From: an uncultured Clostridia bacterium
GTDB taxonomy: Bacteria > Bacillota > Clostridia > Christensenellales > Borkfalkiaceae
Assembly: GCA_934254755.1 (NCBI GenBank)
Contig: CAKQMM010000076.1
Location: forward strand, 1-6,139
Direction: 5' to 3'
Length of the DNA stretch: 6,139 nucleotides
A program made the translations under genes and the position numbers. The notes beneath the pieces are model-generated. The model searched no databases. It was not told where the DNA came from and saw only the letters and a list, made by a program, of their open reading frames with translations. Of the stretch, positions 1-6,139 are shown one piece after another (within the stretch, counting starts at the first letter, position 1; the number at the start of each line of letters is the position of its first letter).

Positions 1-1501
1 ATACCCCTTTATACGTGGCGGGGGCGGGGGCGGAATCGTCGTACACGTCGATAACGGCTTCGCCCTCGTATTCTTTTCCGCTGCCGTAAAGCCCGCCGTA
101 TTCCATAAGGTTTTTAGCGTAGTCTACCCCGCAACTATTCTCAGTCATCACGGTTGAAAATAGGTCGTTCACAAACTCTACGACTTTTCCGGCGCACCTG
201 AAATTCTTATCTAAATTTATAACTTTTTTGCCGACGCTGCCGAAAGTGTCGGCTTTTTGTTTAAAATATTCGGGGTCGCTGCCGCGGAAGCCGTAAATAC
301 TCTGCTTTAAGTCGCCTACCATAAAGCAGTTGTCGTTCGATATTTTATTAACTATCGCTTCCTGCACGCCGTTTACGTCCTGATATTCGTCAACGAAGAT
401 ATAGGCGTACTTATTCTTTATTTCTTCAAGCGCCGCTTTATCGTTTAAAAGCTCTAACGTTTTTTTGCCAAGGTCGGAAAAAGTCATCGCGGCGGCTTCC
501 GCCTTTAATTCATCGTATTCCGACTCGACGCGTTTTACGAGATTAAAAAGTTTTATGACGAGCGATTTTTCAAATTCCAAGTCTTCCGCCGAATTTAATA
601 TAAGCGGTTTTGCCTCCTTAAAACTCTCGTAAAACCCTTTTAAGGTCGCGATAACTTCAAATAGTTCGGGTATTTCGCCGCAAAGCTTATTGTCCGCTTT
701 TATATACGCCGCCGTTTCGTCGAATTCGCCGACGGAATTAAGGGTTAAGTAGTAGTTTGCAGCCGCTTCGTACTTTTCGATTTTATCTTTTCGGCTTACG
801 TATTTTTCGTTGTTTTTAAGTTCTTTTAAAAGTTTGACAAGTTTTTGAGAGCCCTCTTTTGCCTCGTTTAAAAGCCCGCCGTCAACCTTGAATTTAACTT
901 CGTCCGCAACTTTTAAAGACTTTTCCAAAACTTTGTCGCTACACTCCTCGCTCTCGCAAAAATTCATAACGTTTTTAACGGCGTCACGCAAAGCGGCGTC
1001 TTTTCTATGCGCCGAAAAGACGGATAACAAACTTTGAAAATCTTCGTCTAAACCCTCGTATAGTTCGGTAAACACATTGTCTACCGCTTGATTTTTAAGT
1101 TCTTCGGCGTCCGCTTCTTCTAAGATTTTAAAGTTCGGGTCAACCCCTAAAAGATAAAAATACTTCTTTATAAGGTTTGAACAAAAGGAATCTATCGTCG
1201 TTATGTCGGCGTACTCGACCTTGTTTATCTCGTCGCGCAAAAACGCGCTTTTCGTTTCCGCGTAAGCGGCGTTAAGCGCGGCTTTTATACGCTCTTTCAT
1301 CTCGGCGGCGGCAAGCTTCGTGAACGTTATGGCAAGCAAGTTTTCAACGCTTACCCCTTCGCCCGCGATTATACTTATTATGCGCTCGGTTAAAACCTGC
1401 GTTTTACCGGACCCCGCCGCGGCGGATACCAAAACGTCCGACCCGCGGTAAGTTATCGCTTCAGTTTGCGCGGGGGTATAACCCTTATTTAATTTACTCA
1501 T
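1..1501 (-). CDS. addA: AddA, ATP-dependent helicase/nuclease subunit A (5' 500 codons only; 3' end off the window)
   Basis: AddA is the UvrD-like SF1A helicase and nuclease subunit of the cytoplasmic AddAB complex, which unwinds and resects double-strand breaks for RecA-dependent recombination. The frame is open from the ATG at 1501 to the left edge. The helicase motifs appear in order: Q-motif region TPAQTEAI (residues 9-16), Walker A AAAGSGKT (27-34), motif Ia with TFTK followed by AAAEMKERI (59 onward), TTIDSFC (101-107), Walker B DEYQD (371-375), motif III GDLKQSIYGFRG (396-407), and motif IV NFRC (433-436; NFRS is more usual). Family members are about 1,150-1,250 residues, so roughly the second half, including the RecB-type nuclease domain, is missing here. 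The ATG lies inside the addB stop region (ATGAGTAA), which implies translational coupling. A short SAPAPAT stretch (490-496) causes a G/C-rich patch at the edge. All ATPase residues seen are intact. Identification is firm. Confidence 0.95.
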   Translation of the reverse strand, partial: MSKLNKGYTPAQTEAITYRGSDVLVSAAAGSGKTQVLTERIISIIAGEGVSVENLLAITFTKLAAAEMKERIKAALNAAYAETKSAFLRDEINKVEYADITTIDSFCSNLIKKYFYLLGVDPNFKILEEADAEELKNQAVDNVFTELYEGLDEDFQSLLSVFSAHRKDAALRDAVKNVMNFCESEECSDKVLEKSLKVADEVKFKVDGGLLNEAKEGSQKLVKLLKELKNNEKYVSRKDKIEKYEAAANYYLTLNSVGEFDETAAYIKADNKLCGEIPELFEVIATLKGFYESFKEAKPLILNSAEDLEFEKSLVIKLFNLVKRVESEYDELKAEAAAMTFSDLGKKTLELLNDKAALEEIKNKYAYIFVDEYQDVNGVQEAIVNKISNDNCFMVGDLKQSIYGFRGSDPEYFKQKADTFGSVGKKVINLDKNFRCAGKVVEFVNDLFSTVMTENSCGVDYAKNLMEYGGLYGSGKEYEGEAVIDVYDDSAPAPATYKGV

Positions 1502-4500
1502 TTTCGCTACCACCGTCGTTAGATTTTATAACAGTTAATTCAAACGCGCCGTTGCTGTCTTCGGCGGCTGCTTTAACGATATCTTCTTCGCTCACGTTTT
1601 TAATTTTCCGCTCGCCGCTTGTCGTAACGTCGTAGCGGCACATCGCGCCGTATTCGCAATACTTGCACTTTCCGTCGTACGGCGACGGGCGGACATAGCC
1701 TTTTTTAAGCTCGTTCACGCCGCGCTCGGCAATTTTTACCGAATACTTTAAAAAGGCTTCCATTTCCCCTTCCGTCACGACCTGCGAGTCTGCGTAGGGC
1801 TCTCCGCAGTTTTTAAGCCTTATTTTAACGAACTCGCTCTTTTTGTTTGCTTTAAGGCATTTATCGGTTGCGTTCAATATAACGTCGTCAAGAACCGTTT
1901 TACCGCTCATTTTATAGTTCACTGCGTCCGACCCGTTCGCCTCTTCGGCGTAACCGTCGCGCACGGGGAAATAATACGCGCCCGCGGGTTTATCGCCGCT
2001 CGACAAAAATGCGTTCATATATAGATACAGTTGAAGCCTGCTTCCGCAGTAGAATTTATCGAGCCCGTCTTCAATTTTGCCCGACTTATAGTCGATGATT
2101 CTTACGTTGTTGCCGAACCTGTCGACCCTGTCCACCTTACCGCGCACGAAGTAGTCGCCGCTTTCCGAATGAAGCGTAACGGGCGGCACGGAAGAACTTC
2201 CGCCGAAACTTTGCTCTATCATGCTCGGCTTAAAGTCCGAGCCCTCTATGCCGAGGTACACGACGTAACACACCCGTTTTGCTTCTTTTAAAAGCATTTC
2301 AAAGTAAAACTCGCCCTTTTTGTCCGCTCCGTAGCTTTCGTAATTGCCGCTACTATACTCGTGTTCGACGGCTTTTTCGGCAAGCGCGTCGCTCGAAGTT
2401 TTATCGCTCACTTCGCTTACGTTTTTAACGTAATATTCTATAACGCCGTGTAAAAAAGTGCCGACGTCGTTCACGCGGATTTCGCCCGTTTCGGCGGGTG
2501 CGAGTTTAAGTAAATTTTTCGCGTAGTTTAAGTAGGGGCATGAAAAATAACTTTCAATCGCCGTCGCGCTGATCTCGTTATCGCCAAGGTTTGCGGCTTC
2601 TTCGCCAAGGTATTCGCTGAGTTCGTTAAGGCTTTCGCCGTTTAAAATTTCAGCCGCCGTTTCGTAAGCTTTGCCGCCGCTGACTTTTGCCGCCGCTTCA
2701 AAAAAGGACGCCGCCGCCACGGTCGCGTATTTTGCTCCCGAAACGTAACTTTGCTTTAAGTTCGCAATTTCGCGCATGGCGGGTTTTTCAGCCAAAAACC
2801 TGTCGGAAAGGGTCGAGTATGCGCCCGCGCGCGCAAGCATAAAGTCTTCCGCTTCGCTTATTTTACTCACCTTGAACGAGTCCGAAACGGTCTTTATAAA
2901 ATCTGATTTTATCACCGCTTTGCCCCCTGCGGAAACGGACGGACAAGACAAAATCAACTTTTCTTTGTACGAGCAAAGCGACGTTACGAAAGCCTCCCTG
3001 CCGCGCTTGTTGACGGCTTTTATTTTGGGGTCTACGCTTACTTTCAACTCATCGAGTTTTTCTAAGTCTTTATCGGTTAAAAGGGCAACGTCGTTTTTAA
3101 CGGACGGCACGCCCGAAGATAAACCTATCGCGATAAGGGTTTTCGGCGCGGTCAACTTAACTTCGCTAGCGTCCGCCACGTAAACGGCGTCGCTATACAC
3201 GGGTATGCCGCTTATTTTTAAACTTTCCGCCCCGCTTAAAAACACGTTTTTATATTCGAGCGGAGAGATTTTTTTATCGCCTATAACTCTTTCGACTTCG
3301 CTTAACAAATTAACGACGCTTTCAAAAACCTTATCGTTAAACTCTTTAAAATCAAGGTAGTTAAAACTTTCCAGTTTGTCGCTTACGTCGAGTACGTTCT
3401 TTTGCGCGCCGATTTTATCGAGCATTGTTAAAACCGCGGCGTTTAACTCTTTGACCGTTTTTGCGTTTTTAAAACTTTCGCACGCCGATATTACTTTTTT
3501 ATGAAGAGCGGCAAGCTCTTCGTCCTCAAACTCGGCGTCCGCTAAGCGTTTTCTGTTAAGCGATTTTTTAAGGACGTAATTTTTAAGCGCGTCGGTTTTA
3601 TTTTTATCGGTGCAAAACGCTAAACTCGACACGAAACTTAAATAATCTTTTCTTAAAAAGCCCCTGCGGCAAAGGTCAATGTAATCGGAAACGAATTTTG
3701 CTATAAAGTGGTCGCTTAAATTAAATGGTCTATCCAAGTAATACGGCACGCCGTATTCTTGAAAATACTTTTCTATAAGCGGAAAATACGCGTTCCCGTC
3801 GCCGACGGCAACCGCTATATCTTTAAACCTTTTGCCGCCGCGCACTTCTTTTAAAGCCACTTTCGCGGCGAATTCCGCCTCCTTTTCGGCGGACAAAAAT
3901 TCAGCTACGGTAACGGAATTTAAGGCTTCCTTAGGGGCGGTTTTTCGCTTGAAAATCTCGTCGGGGTTATATAAAACGCTTAAAATTCTGCGCGCGTCAG
4001 AGGTTAAAGAAGTCGGCTCTTCGACTATATCGGCAGTCTTATCTATATTTTTAAGCGCGTTTAACGTTTCAAGGGTGTAAACGTCTTTTTCGTCCCCCGC
4101 AAGAACTATCGCCGTTAAATCGGTCACACAGTCAAAAAGCGCCTTGAAAATATCGTAACGCTGTTTGGTGACGGACGGAAACCCGCTTAATATGACGGCT
4201 GAATTTTTAAGCTCTTCGTCGCCGCGGATAAGGTCGGGCATTAACGATAAGTAGGCGTTGCTGTCCACAAACCCGTTTTCGGCAAGGTAAATCTCGTAAC
4301 GCTCGTAAACGCGAAAAACGTCTTTTAACTTCATTAAAAGGGCTTTGGGGACGGCGTCAAAATCGGCGTCGATTATTTTTAAAAGGTCTTTTGACGTAAC
4401 CTTCGCGCTTTCAAGCTGAGAGATGAGTTCGTAAAGCGTTTCGGGAAAGTCGAGCGCGATTTTGCACTTTTTAAAGCAGGTAAGTTCGCCGCTAATGTCG

Positions 4501-4772
4501 CTTATTATTTTGCGGATAGCCATGCCCGAGCTTTCCTTGTCTAGCATGTTAATTTCGCTTTTGCGGCTTTTTATGTATCGCTTAAAAGTTAAAACTTCAA
4601 CGTTGAAAAAACCCTTGCCCGAAAGCTCGGCAAGCGCGCGTTCGATATTCAAAGTAATTTTGTCTTCGCAAAAAACGTAACATTTTTTAGCGTTTAAATC
4701 GCTGTGCGGAAGCGCTAAGCGGGCGGAAACGCCGATTGCGTCCGCTATAGTTTTGACCTTTCTTATTATCAT
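1494..4772 (-). CDS. addB: AddB, ATP-dependent helicase/deoxyribonuclease subunit B, complete (1092 aa)
   Basis: AddB partners AddA. In Bacillus subtilis it has an inactivated helicase fold that takes part in Chi recognition and a C-terminal RecB-type nuclease stapled by a 4Fe-4S cluster. Seen here: a region with the AddB-type HP-like segment (YYLDRPFNLSDHF), IAIGLSSGVPS near residues 545-560, then the nuclease domain. Catalytic candidates are H775 (FLHGVIEYY), D881 (GKVDRVDR), D894 and K896 (IIDYKSG) and Q914 (RLQLYLY). The cluster cysteines are C745 (SCPY) plus C1036, C1039 and C1045 (CX2CX5C), the same spacing as B. subtilis. Length is slightly below the B. subtilis protein (about 1,166). 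The N-terminus starts directly at a segment matching the first strand after the P-loop, and no GxSGxGK motif is present. The start at 4772 is forced, because an in-frame TAG lies at 4785-4787. No Shine-Dalgarno precedes it. It is the first gene of the addB-addA operon. Confidence 0.95.
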   Translation of the reverse strand: MIIRKVKTIADAIGVSARLALPHSDLNAKKCYVFCEDKITLNIERALAELSGKGFFNVEVLTFKRYIKSRKSEINMLDKESSGMAIRKIISDISGELTCFKKCKIALDFPETLYELISQLESAKVTSKDLLKIIDADFDAVPKALLMKLKDVFRVYERYEIYLAENGFVDSNAYLSLMPDLIRGDEELKNSAVILSGFPSVTKQRYDIFKALFDCVTDLTAIVLAGDEKDVYTLETLNALKNIDKTADIVEEPTSLTSDARRILSVLYNPDEIFKRKTAPKEALNSVTVAEFLSAEKEAEFAAKVALKEVRGGKRFKDIAVAVGDGNAYFPLIEKYFQEYGVPYYLDRPFNLSDHFIAKFVSDYIDLCRRGFLRKDYLSFVSSLAFCTDKNKTDALKNYVLKKSLNRKRLADAEFEDEELAALHKKVISACESFKNAKTVKELNAAVLTMLDKIGAQKNVLDVSDKLESFNYLDFKEFNDKVFESVVNLLSEVERVIGDKKISPLEYKNVFLSGAESLKISGIPVYSDAVYVADASEVKLTAPKTLIAIGLSSGVPSVKNDVALLTDKDLEKLDELKVSVDPKIKAVNKRGREAFVTSLCSYKEKLILSCPSVSAGGKAVIKSDFIKTVSDSFKVSKISEAEDFMLARAGAYSTLSDRFLAEKPAMREIANLKQSYVSGAKYATVAAASFFEAAAKVSGGKAYETAAEILNGESLNELSEYLGEEAANLGDNEISATAIESYFSCPYLNYAKNLLKLAPAETGEIRVNDVGTFLHGVIEYYVKNVSEVSDKTSSDALAEKAVEHEYSSGNYESYGADKKGEFYFEMLLKEAKRVCYVVYLGIEGSDFKPSMIEQSFGGSSSVPPVTLHSESGDYFVRGKVDRVDRFGNNVRIIDYKSGKIEDGLDKFYCGSRLQLYLYMNAFLSSGDKPAGAYYFPVRDGYAEEANGSDAVNYKMSGKTVLDDVILNATDKCLKANKKSEFVKIRLKNCGEPYADSQVVTEGEMEAFLKYSVKIAERGVNELKKGYVRPSPYDGKCKYCEYGAMCRYDVTTSGERKIKNVSEEDIVKAAAEDSNGAFELTVIKSNDGGSENE
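1507..1514 (-). promoter_or_regulatory. Shine-Dalgarno-like sequence for addA inside the end of addB
   Basis: Read on the minus strand, GGTGGTAG lies 5 bases before the addA ATG, and its GGTGGT part matches the GGAGGT consensus at five of six positions with about 7 bases of spacing. It sits within the last codons of addB, so addA probably combines re-initiation from the overlapping addB stop with a weak ribosome site of its own. It also encodes part of the addB C-terminus, so chance is possible. Confidence 0.4.
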
Positions 4773-4781
4773 AGCGTTTTT

Positions 4782-4810
4782 ATTCTAACACAAAATACTG
4801 ACAGAATTAA
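4782..4810 (-). promoter_or_regulatory. Predicted addB-addA promoter with extended -10
   Basis: On the minus strand the extended -10 element TGT-TAGAAT occupies 4790-4782. The hexamer ends 9 bases before the addB ATG. At 17-bp spacing the -35 position (4810-4805) reads TTAATT, a poor match (3 of 6), for which the TGN extension could compensate. An A/T run (seven A on the plus strand, 4820-4826) lies just upstream and could act as an UP element. Transcription would start only about 2-4 bases before the ATG, giving a nearly leaderless mRNA. This fits the lack of a Shine-Dalgarno sequence. Predicted by eye only. Confidence 0.5.
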
Positions 4811-4866
4811 GCGTTATTTAAAAAAATTGTGAATAAACGGGTAAAAACCGCGGCAAATTTAGCGTT

Positions 4867-4881
4867 CCGTTTTACAAACGG
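4867..4881. promoter_or_regulatory. Inverted repeat overlapping the lipoprotein -35 box (candidate operator)
   Basis: CCGTTT-TAC-AAACGG is a perfect 6-bp inverted repeat with a 3-bp centre. It covers the predicted -35 hexamer (4871-4876), where a bound regulator would block RNA polymerase. A further AAACGG half-site lies 41 bp upstream at 4835-4840. It is too short and too near the start to be a terminator, and no T-run follows. No regulator family is recognised from the motif, so the role is inference. Confidence 0.3.
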
Positions 4882-4899
4882 CTTAAATTATGATAGAAT
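4871..4899 (+). promoter_or_regulatory. Predicted promoter of the lipoprotein gene (TTTACA-N17-TGATAGAAT)
   Basis: The -35 hexamer TTTACA (4871-4876, five of six to TTGACA) is separated by exactly 17 bases from the -10 hexamer TAGAAT (4894-4899, five of six to TATAAT), which carries a TGA extension at 4891-4893. This is a good sigma-A type promoter. The hexamer ends 9 bases before the ATG at 4909, so the transcript would begin about 2-4 bases before the start codon. That leaves no room for a ribosome binding site. Confidence 0.7.
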
Positions 4900-4908
4900 A
4901 ACCTTACT

Positions 4909-5898
4909 ATGAAAAAATTACTTGTTCTTATTTTAAGTTTTACGACGCTTGCGTTCACACTGACCGCTTGCGGAAGCACCGCTTTTGATTTTGACGGTCC
5001 GTACTGGAAGACCGCACCCAACTCCGCGAGCGACGAAGCGACCGAAACGCTTATTTATACGGTCGAAGTAAGCAACACGACTTTATCTAATACCAACGTT
5101 ATGCAAAGCGACGCAAAACTTGAGCTTGACGGTTCGTCTTACTACAAAACGTTTTTTGATTTAGTGAATCTTGACGGAGAGCAACGCTATTACTATGAAA
5201 CGGAGCTTTATATAAAAGGCGCGTACGTTAAGGGCGACGACCGTTACCCGGTCGATGATAAAACGACGAGCAAAACGTGGTTTAAACTTTTCAGAGACGA
5301 ACTTGCCCCCGTTAAAACGGTTAAAACCGTTGAAAACAACACCGTTTATTTAGGCAGCGGCTATAAGTACCCGACGATTGAGTTTGCGTATGATTACGAA
5401 GTGACTTACGATAACGGCAACGCAACCGTGAACTTTAATATAGTTAAAGACGAGCATAACGCTCTTACGGCTTTAAGCGGCGAAACGAAGTATAAAAACG
5501 TCGATAAAAAACCTTACGTCGATAACGAACTTTTATTCTTCGTGCCCCGCGCTTACGATTTAACGAAAGGCCTCACAAAGACCGTAAATTCGGTTGACGT
5601 GGCGGGTAAATCGCTCCGCGCCCTCAACCTTAACGCAAGCGCAAGCGAAACTAAAAACGTAACGCTTGCCGACGGTTATACCGAAAACGGTCAATTAACT
5701 CCCGAAAAAACTGAAATATCTTCCGTTAAACTTTCAATCGAAATTAACGACACCTTTTCGGGGAGGCCGATAGAAGCTTACTTTGCAACCGCAACGAACG
5801 AAAAACACCGCCCCACGCTTATTTACACCGCAATAAACGGAAATATAGGGTACTTAACTTACAGGCTTAAATCGGTCGAATACGCAGCAAAAACATAA
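4909..5898 (+). CDS. Putative lipoprotein of unrecognised family (329 aa)
   Basis: The protein begins with a textbook lipoprotein signal peptide: MKK, a hydrophobic core (residues 4-16), and the lipobox LTAC with the lipidated cysteine at position 21. Signal peptidase II cleavage would leave a mature protein of about 309 residues anchored to the outer face of the membrane. C21 is the only cysteine. There is no further membrane segment. The mature part starts with an acidic/aromatic stretch (FDFDGPYW, residues 26-33) and is rich in Thr, Tyr, Asn, Lys and alternating hydrophobic residues, suggesting a beta-rich fold. No catalytic motif or known binding domain is recognised, so no function is assigned. 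It is a single-gene unit: its own promoter lies just upstream and a hairpin terminator just downstream. It is divergent from addB. The start is set by the signal peptide; no Shine-Dalgarno is present. Confidence is high that it is a real lipoprotein gene and low on its role. Confidence 0.9.
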   Translation: MKKLLVLILSFTTLAFTLTACGSTAFDFDGPYWKTAPNSASDEATETLIYTVEVSNTTLSNTNVMQSDAKLELDGSSYYKTFFDLVNLDGEQRYYYETELYIKGAYVKGDDRYPVDDKTTSKTWFKLFRDELAPVKTVKTVENNTVYLGSGYKYPTIEFAYDYEVTYDNGNATVNFNIVKDEHNALTALSGETKYKNVDKKPYVDNELLFFVPRAYDLTKGLTKTVNSVDVAGKSLRALNLNASASETKNVTLADGYTENGQLTPEKTEISSVKLSIEINDTFSGRPIEAYFATATNEKHRPTLIYTAINGNIGYLTYRLKSVEYAAKT

Positions 5899-5926
5899 CT
5901 CGAATATAAAAAATTAAAAGCACGTT

Positions 5927-5958
5927 AAACGCCGTTCGGAACCCCGAACGGCGTTTTT
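5927..5958 (+). terminator. Rho-independent terminator after the lipoprotein gene, possibly bidirectional
   Basis: A perfect 13-bp stem (5927-5939 with 5944-5956, core CGCCGTTCGG) closes on an AACC tetraloop and runs into TTTTT at 5954-5958, 28 bases after the lipoprotein stop. It lies between two convergent genes. On the minus strand the hairpin is followed by TTTAACGTGC and then a T-rich stretch, a weaker tail, so termination of the facing gene is plausible but less certain. Confidence 0.9.
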
Positions 5959-5972
5959 ATATTCAGTTAAAT

Positions 5973-6139
5973 TTAGTCAAGCGGGTGTTTTAAAGTTATT
6001 TTCTTTATAACAAGCAAGGTGCCGACCGTAATCGCCGCGCCTACGACTATCGAAAGCGTTGCCATAACCGCAAAGTTAGTTATAACGTTTTGCATAAGCC
6101 CCGAGAAGATATACAGTACGAACGATATAACCGCAACCG
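5973..6139 (-). CDS. C-terminal fragment of a membrane protein (last 54 residues and stop)
   Basis: An open minus-strand frame enters from the right edge and ends with TAA at 5975-5973. The visible residues form two hydrophobic segments, VAVISFVLYIFSGLM and FAVMATLSIVVGAAITVG (continuing TLLVI), joined by the short polar turn QNVITN. They end in a basic tail, KKITLKHPLD. This is typical of the last two transmembrane helices of a polytopic protein whose C-terminus faces the cytoplasm by the positive-inside rule. The pattern is loosely reminiscent of the C-terminal helices of MATE/MurJ-type flippases, but the fragment is too short to assign a family. It converges on the lipoprotein gene with the terminator hairpin between them. 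It is probably a real gene, since hydrophobicity and the charged tail follow this one frame. Confidence 0.75.
   Translation of the reverse strand, partial: VAVISFVLYIFSGLMQNVITNFAVMATLSIVVGAAITVGTLLVIKKITLKHPLD

Noticed and set aside
2031..2291. Plus-strand open frame of 86 codons opposite the addB nuclease domain
   Set aside because: It is antisense to the conserved nuclease motifs of AddB and has no independent coding signal.
2776..3183. Plus-strand open frame of 135 codons opposite addB
   Set aside because: It lies wholly antisense to the well-supported addB, has no promoter or ribosome site, and its peptide resembles no protein I know. It is an antisense shadow.
3832..4080. Plus-strand open frame of 82 codons
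   Set aside because: It is antisense to addB, with no initiation signals; a chance frame.
4462..4680. Plus-strand open frame of 72 codons
   Set aside because: It is antisense to the N-terminal part of addB, with no supporting signals.
4804..4815. Possible LexA/SOS box near the addB promoter (GAATTAAGCGTT)
   Set aside because: It does not fit the Firmicutes GAAC-N4-GTTC pattern: the left half ends in T and the right half is out of register.
4889..4894. TATGAT as an alternative -10 for the lipoprotein gene
   Set aside because: It would be only 12 bases from TTTACA, and no better -35 exists at 16-18 bases; TAGAAT at 4894-4899 gives ideal 17-base spacing.

Overview
The window looks like a piece of chromosome from a Bacillota-type bacterium, probably an uncultured member of the Clostridia. 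The evidence is the AddAB type of double-strand-break repair enzyme in addB-addA order, with AddB carrying the iron-sulfur nuclease arrangement typical of Firmicutes, and a lipoprotein with a classic lipobox. G+C is moderate (low-to-mid 40s by eye). There is no sign of mobile DNA, CRISPR repeats, rRNA or tRNA.

Layout. Positions 1-1501 (minus strand) hold the first 500 codons of addA, whose 3' part lies off the left edge. Positions 1494-4772 (minus strand) hold a complete addB that overlaps the addA start by 8 bases (ATGAGTAA), so the two form a translationally coupled operon transcribed leftward. Positions 4773-4908 are a 136-bp divergent intergenic region with a promoter for addB on one side and one for a lipoprotein gene on the other. 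Positions 4909-5898 (plus strand) encode a 329-residue lipoprotein of unrecognised family, followed by a strong hairpin terminator at 5927-5958. Positions 5973-6139 (minus strand) are the C-terminal end of a membrane protein that enters from the right edge and converges on the lipoprotein gene.

How the genes work together. AddA (helicase-nuclease) and AddB (inactivated helicase fold plus Fe-S nuclease) form the heterodimer that resects double-strand breaks and loads RecA. The lipoprotein and the membrane protein have no visible functional link to AddAB. The lipoprotein only shares the divergent promoter region.

The most notable points are two. Both divergent genes have an identical extended -10 element (TGN-TAGAAT) exactly 9 bases before their ATG with no Shine-Dalgarno sequence, which suggests leaderless or near-leaderless mRNAs. 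AddB also lacks the N-terminal Walker A motif. I saw no convincing evidence for a wholly new multi-gene system; most of the window is ordinary repair machinery.
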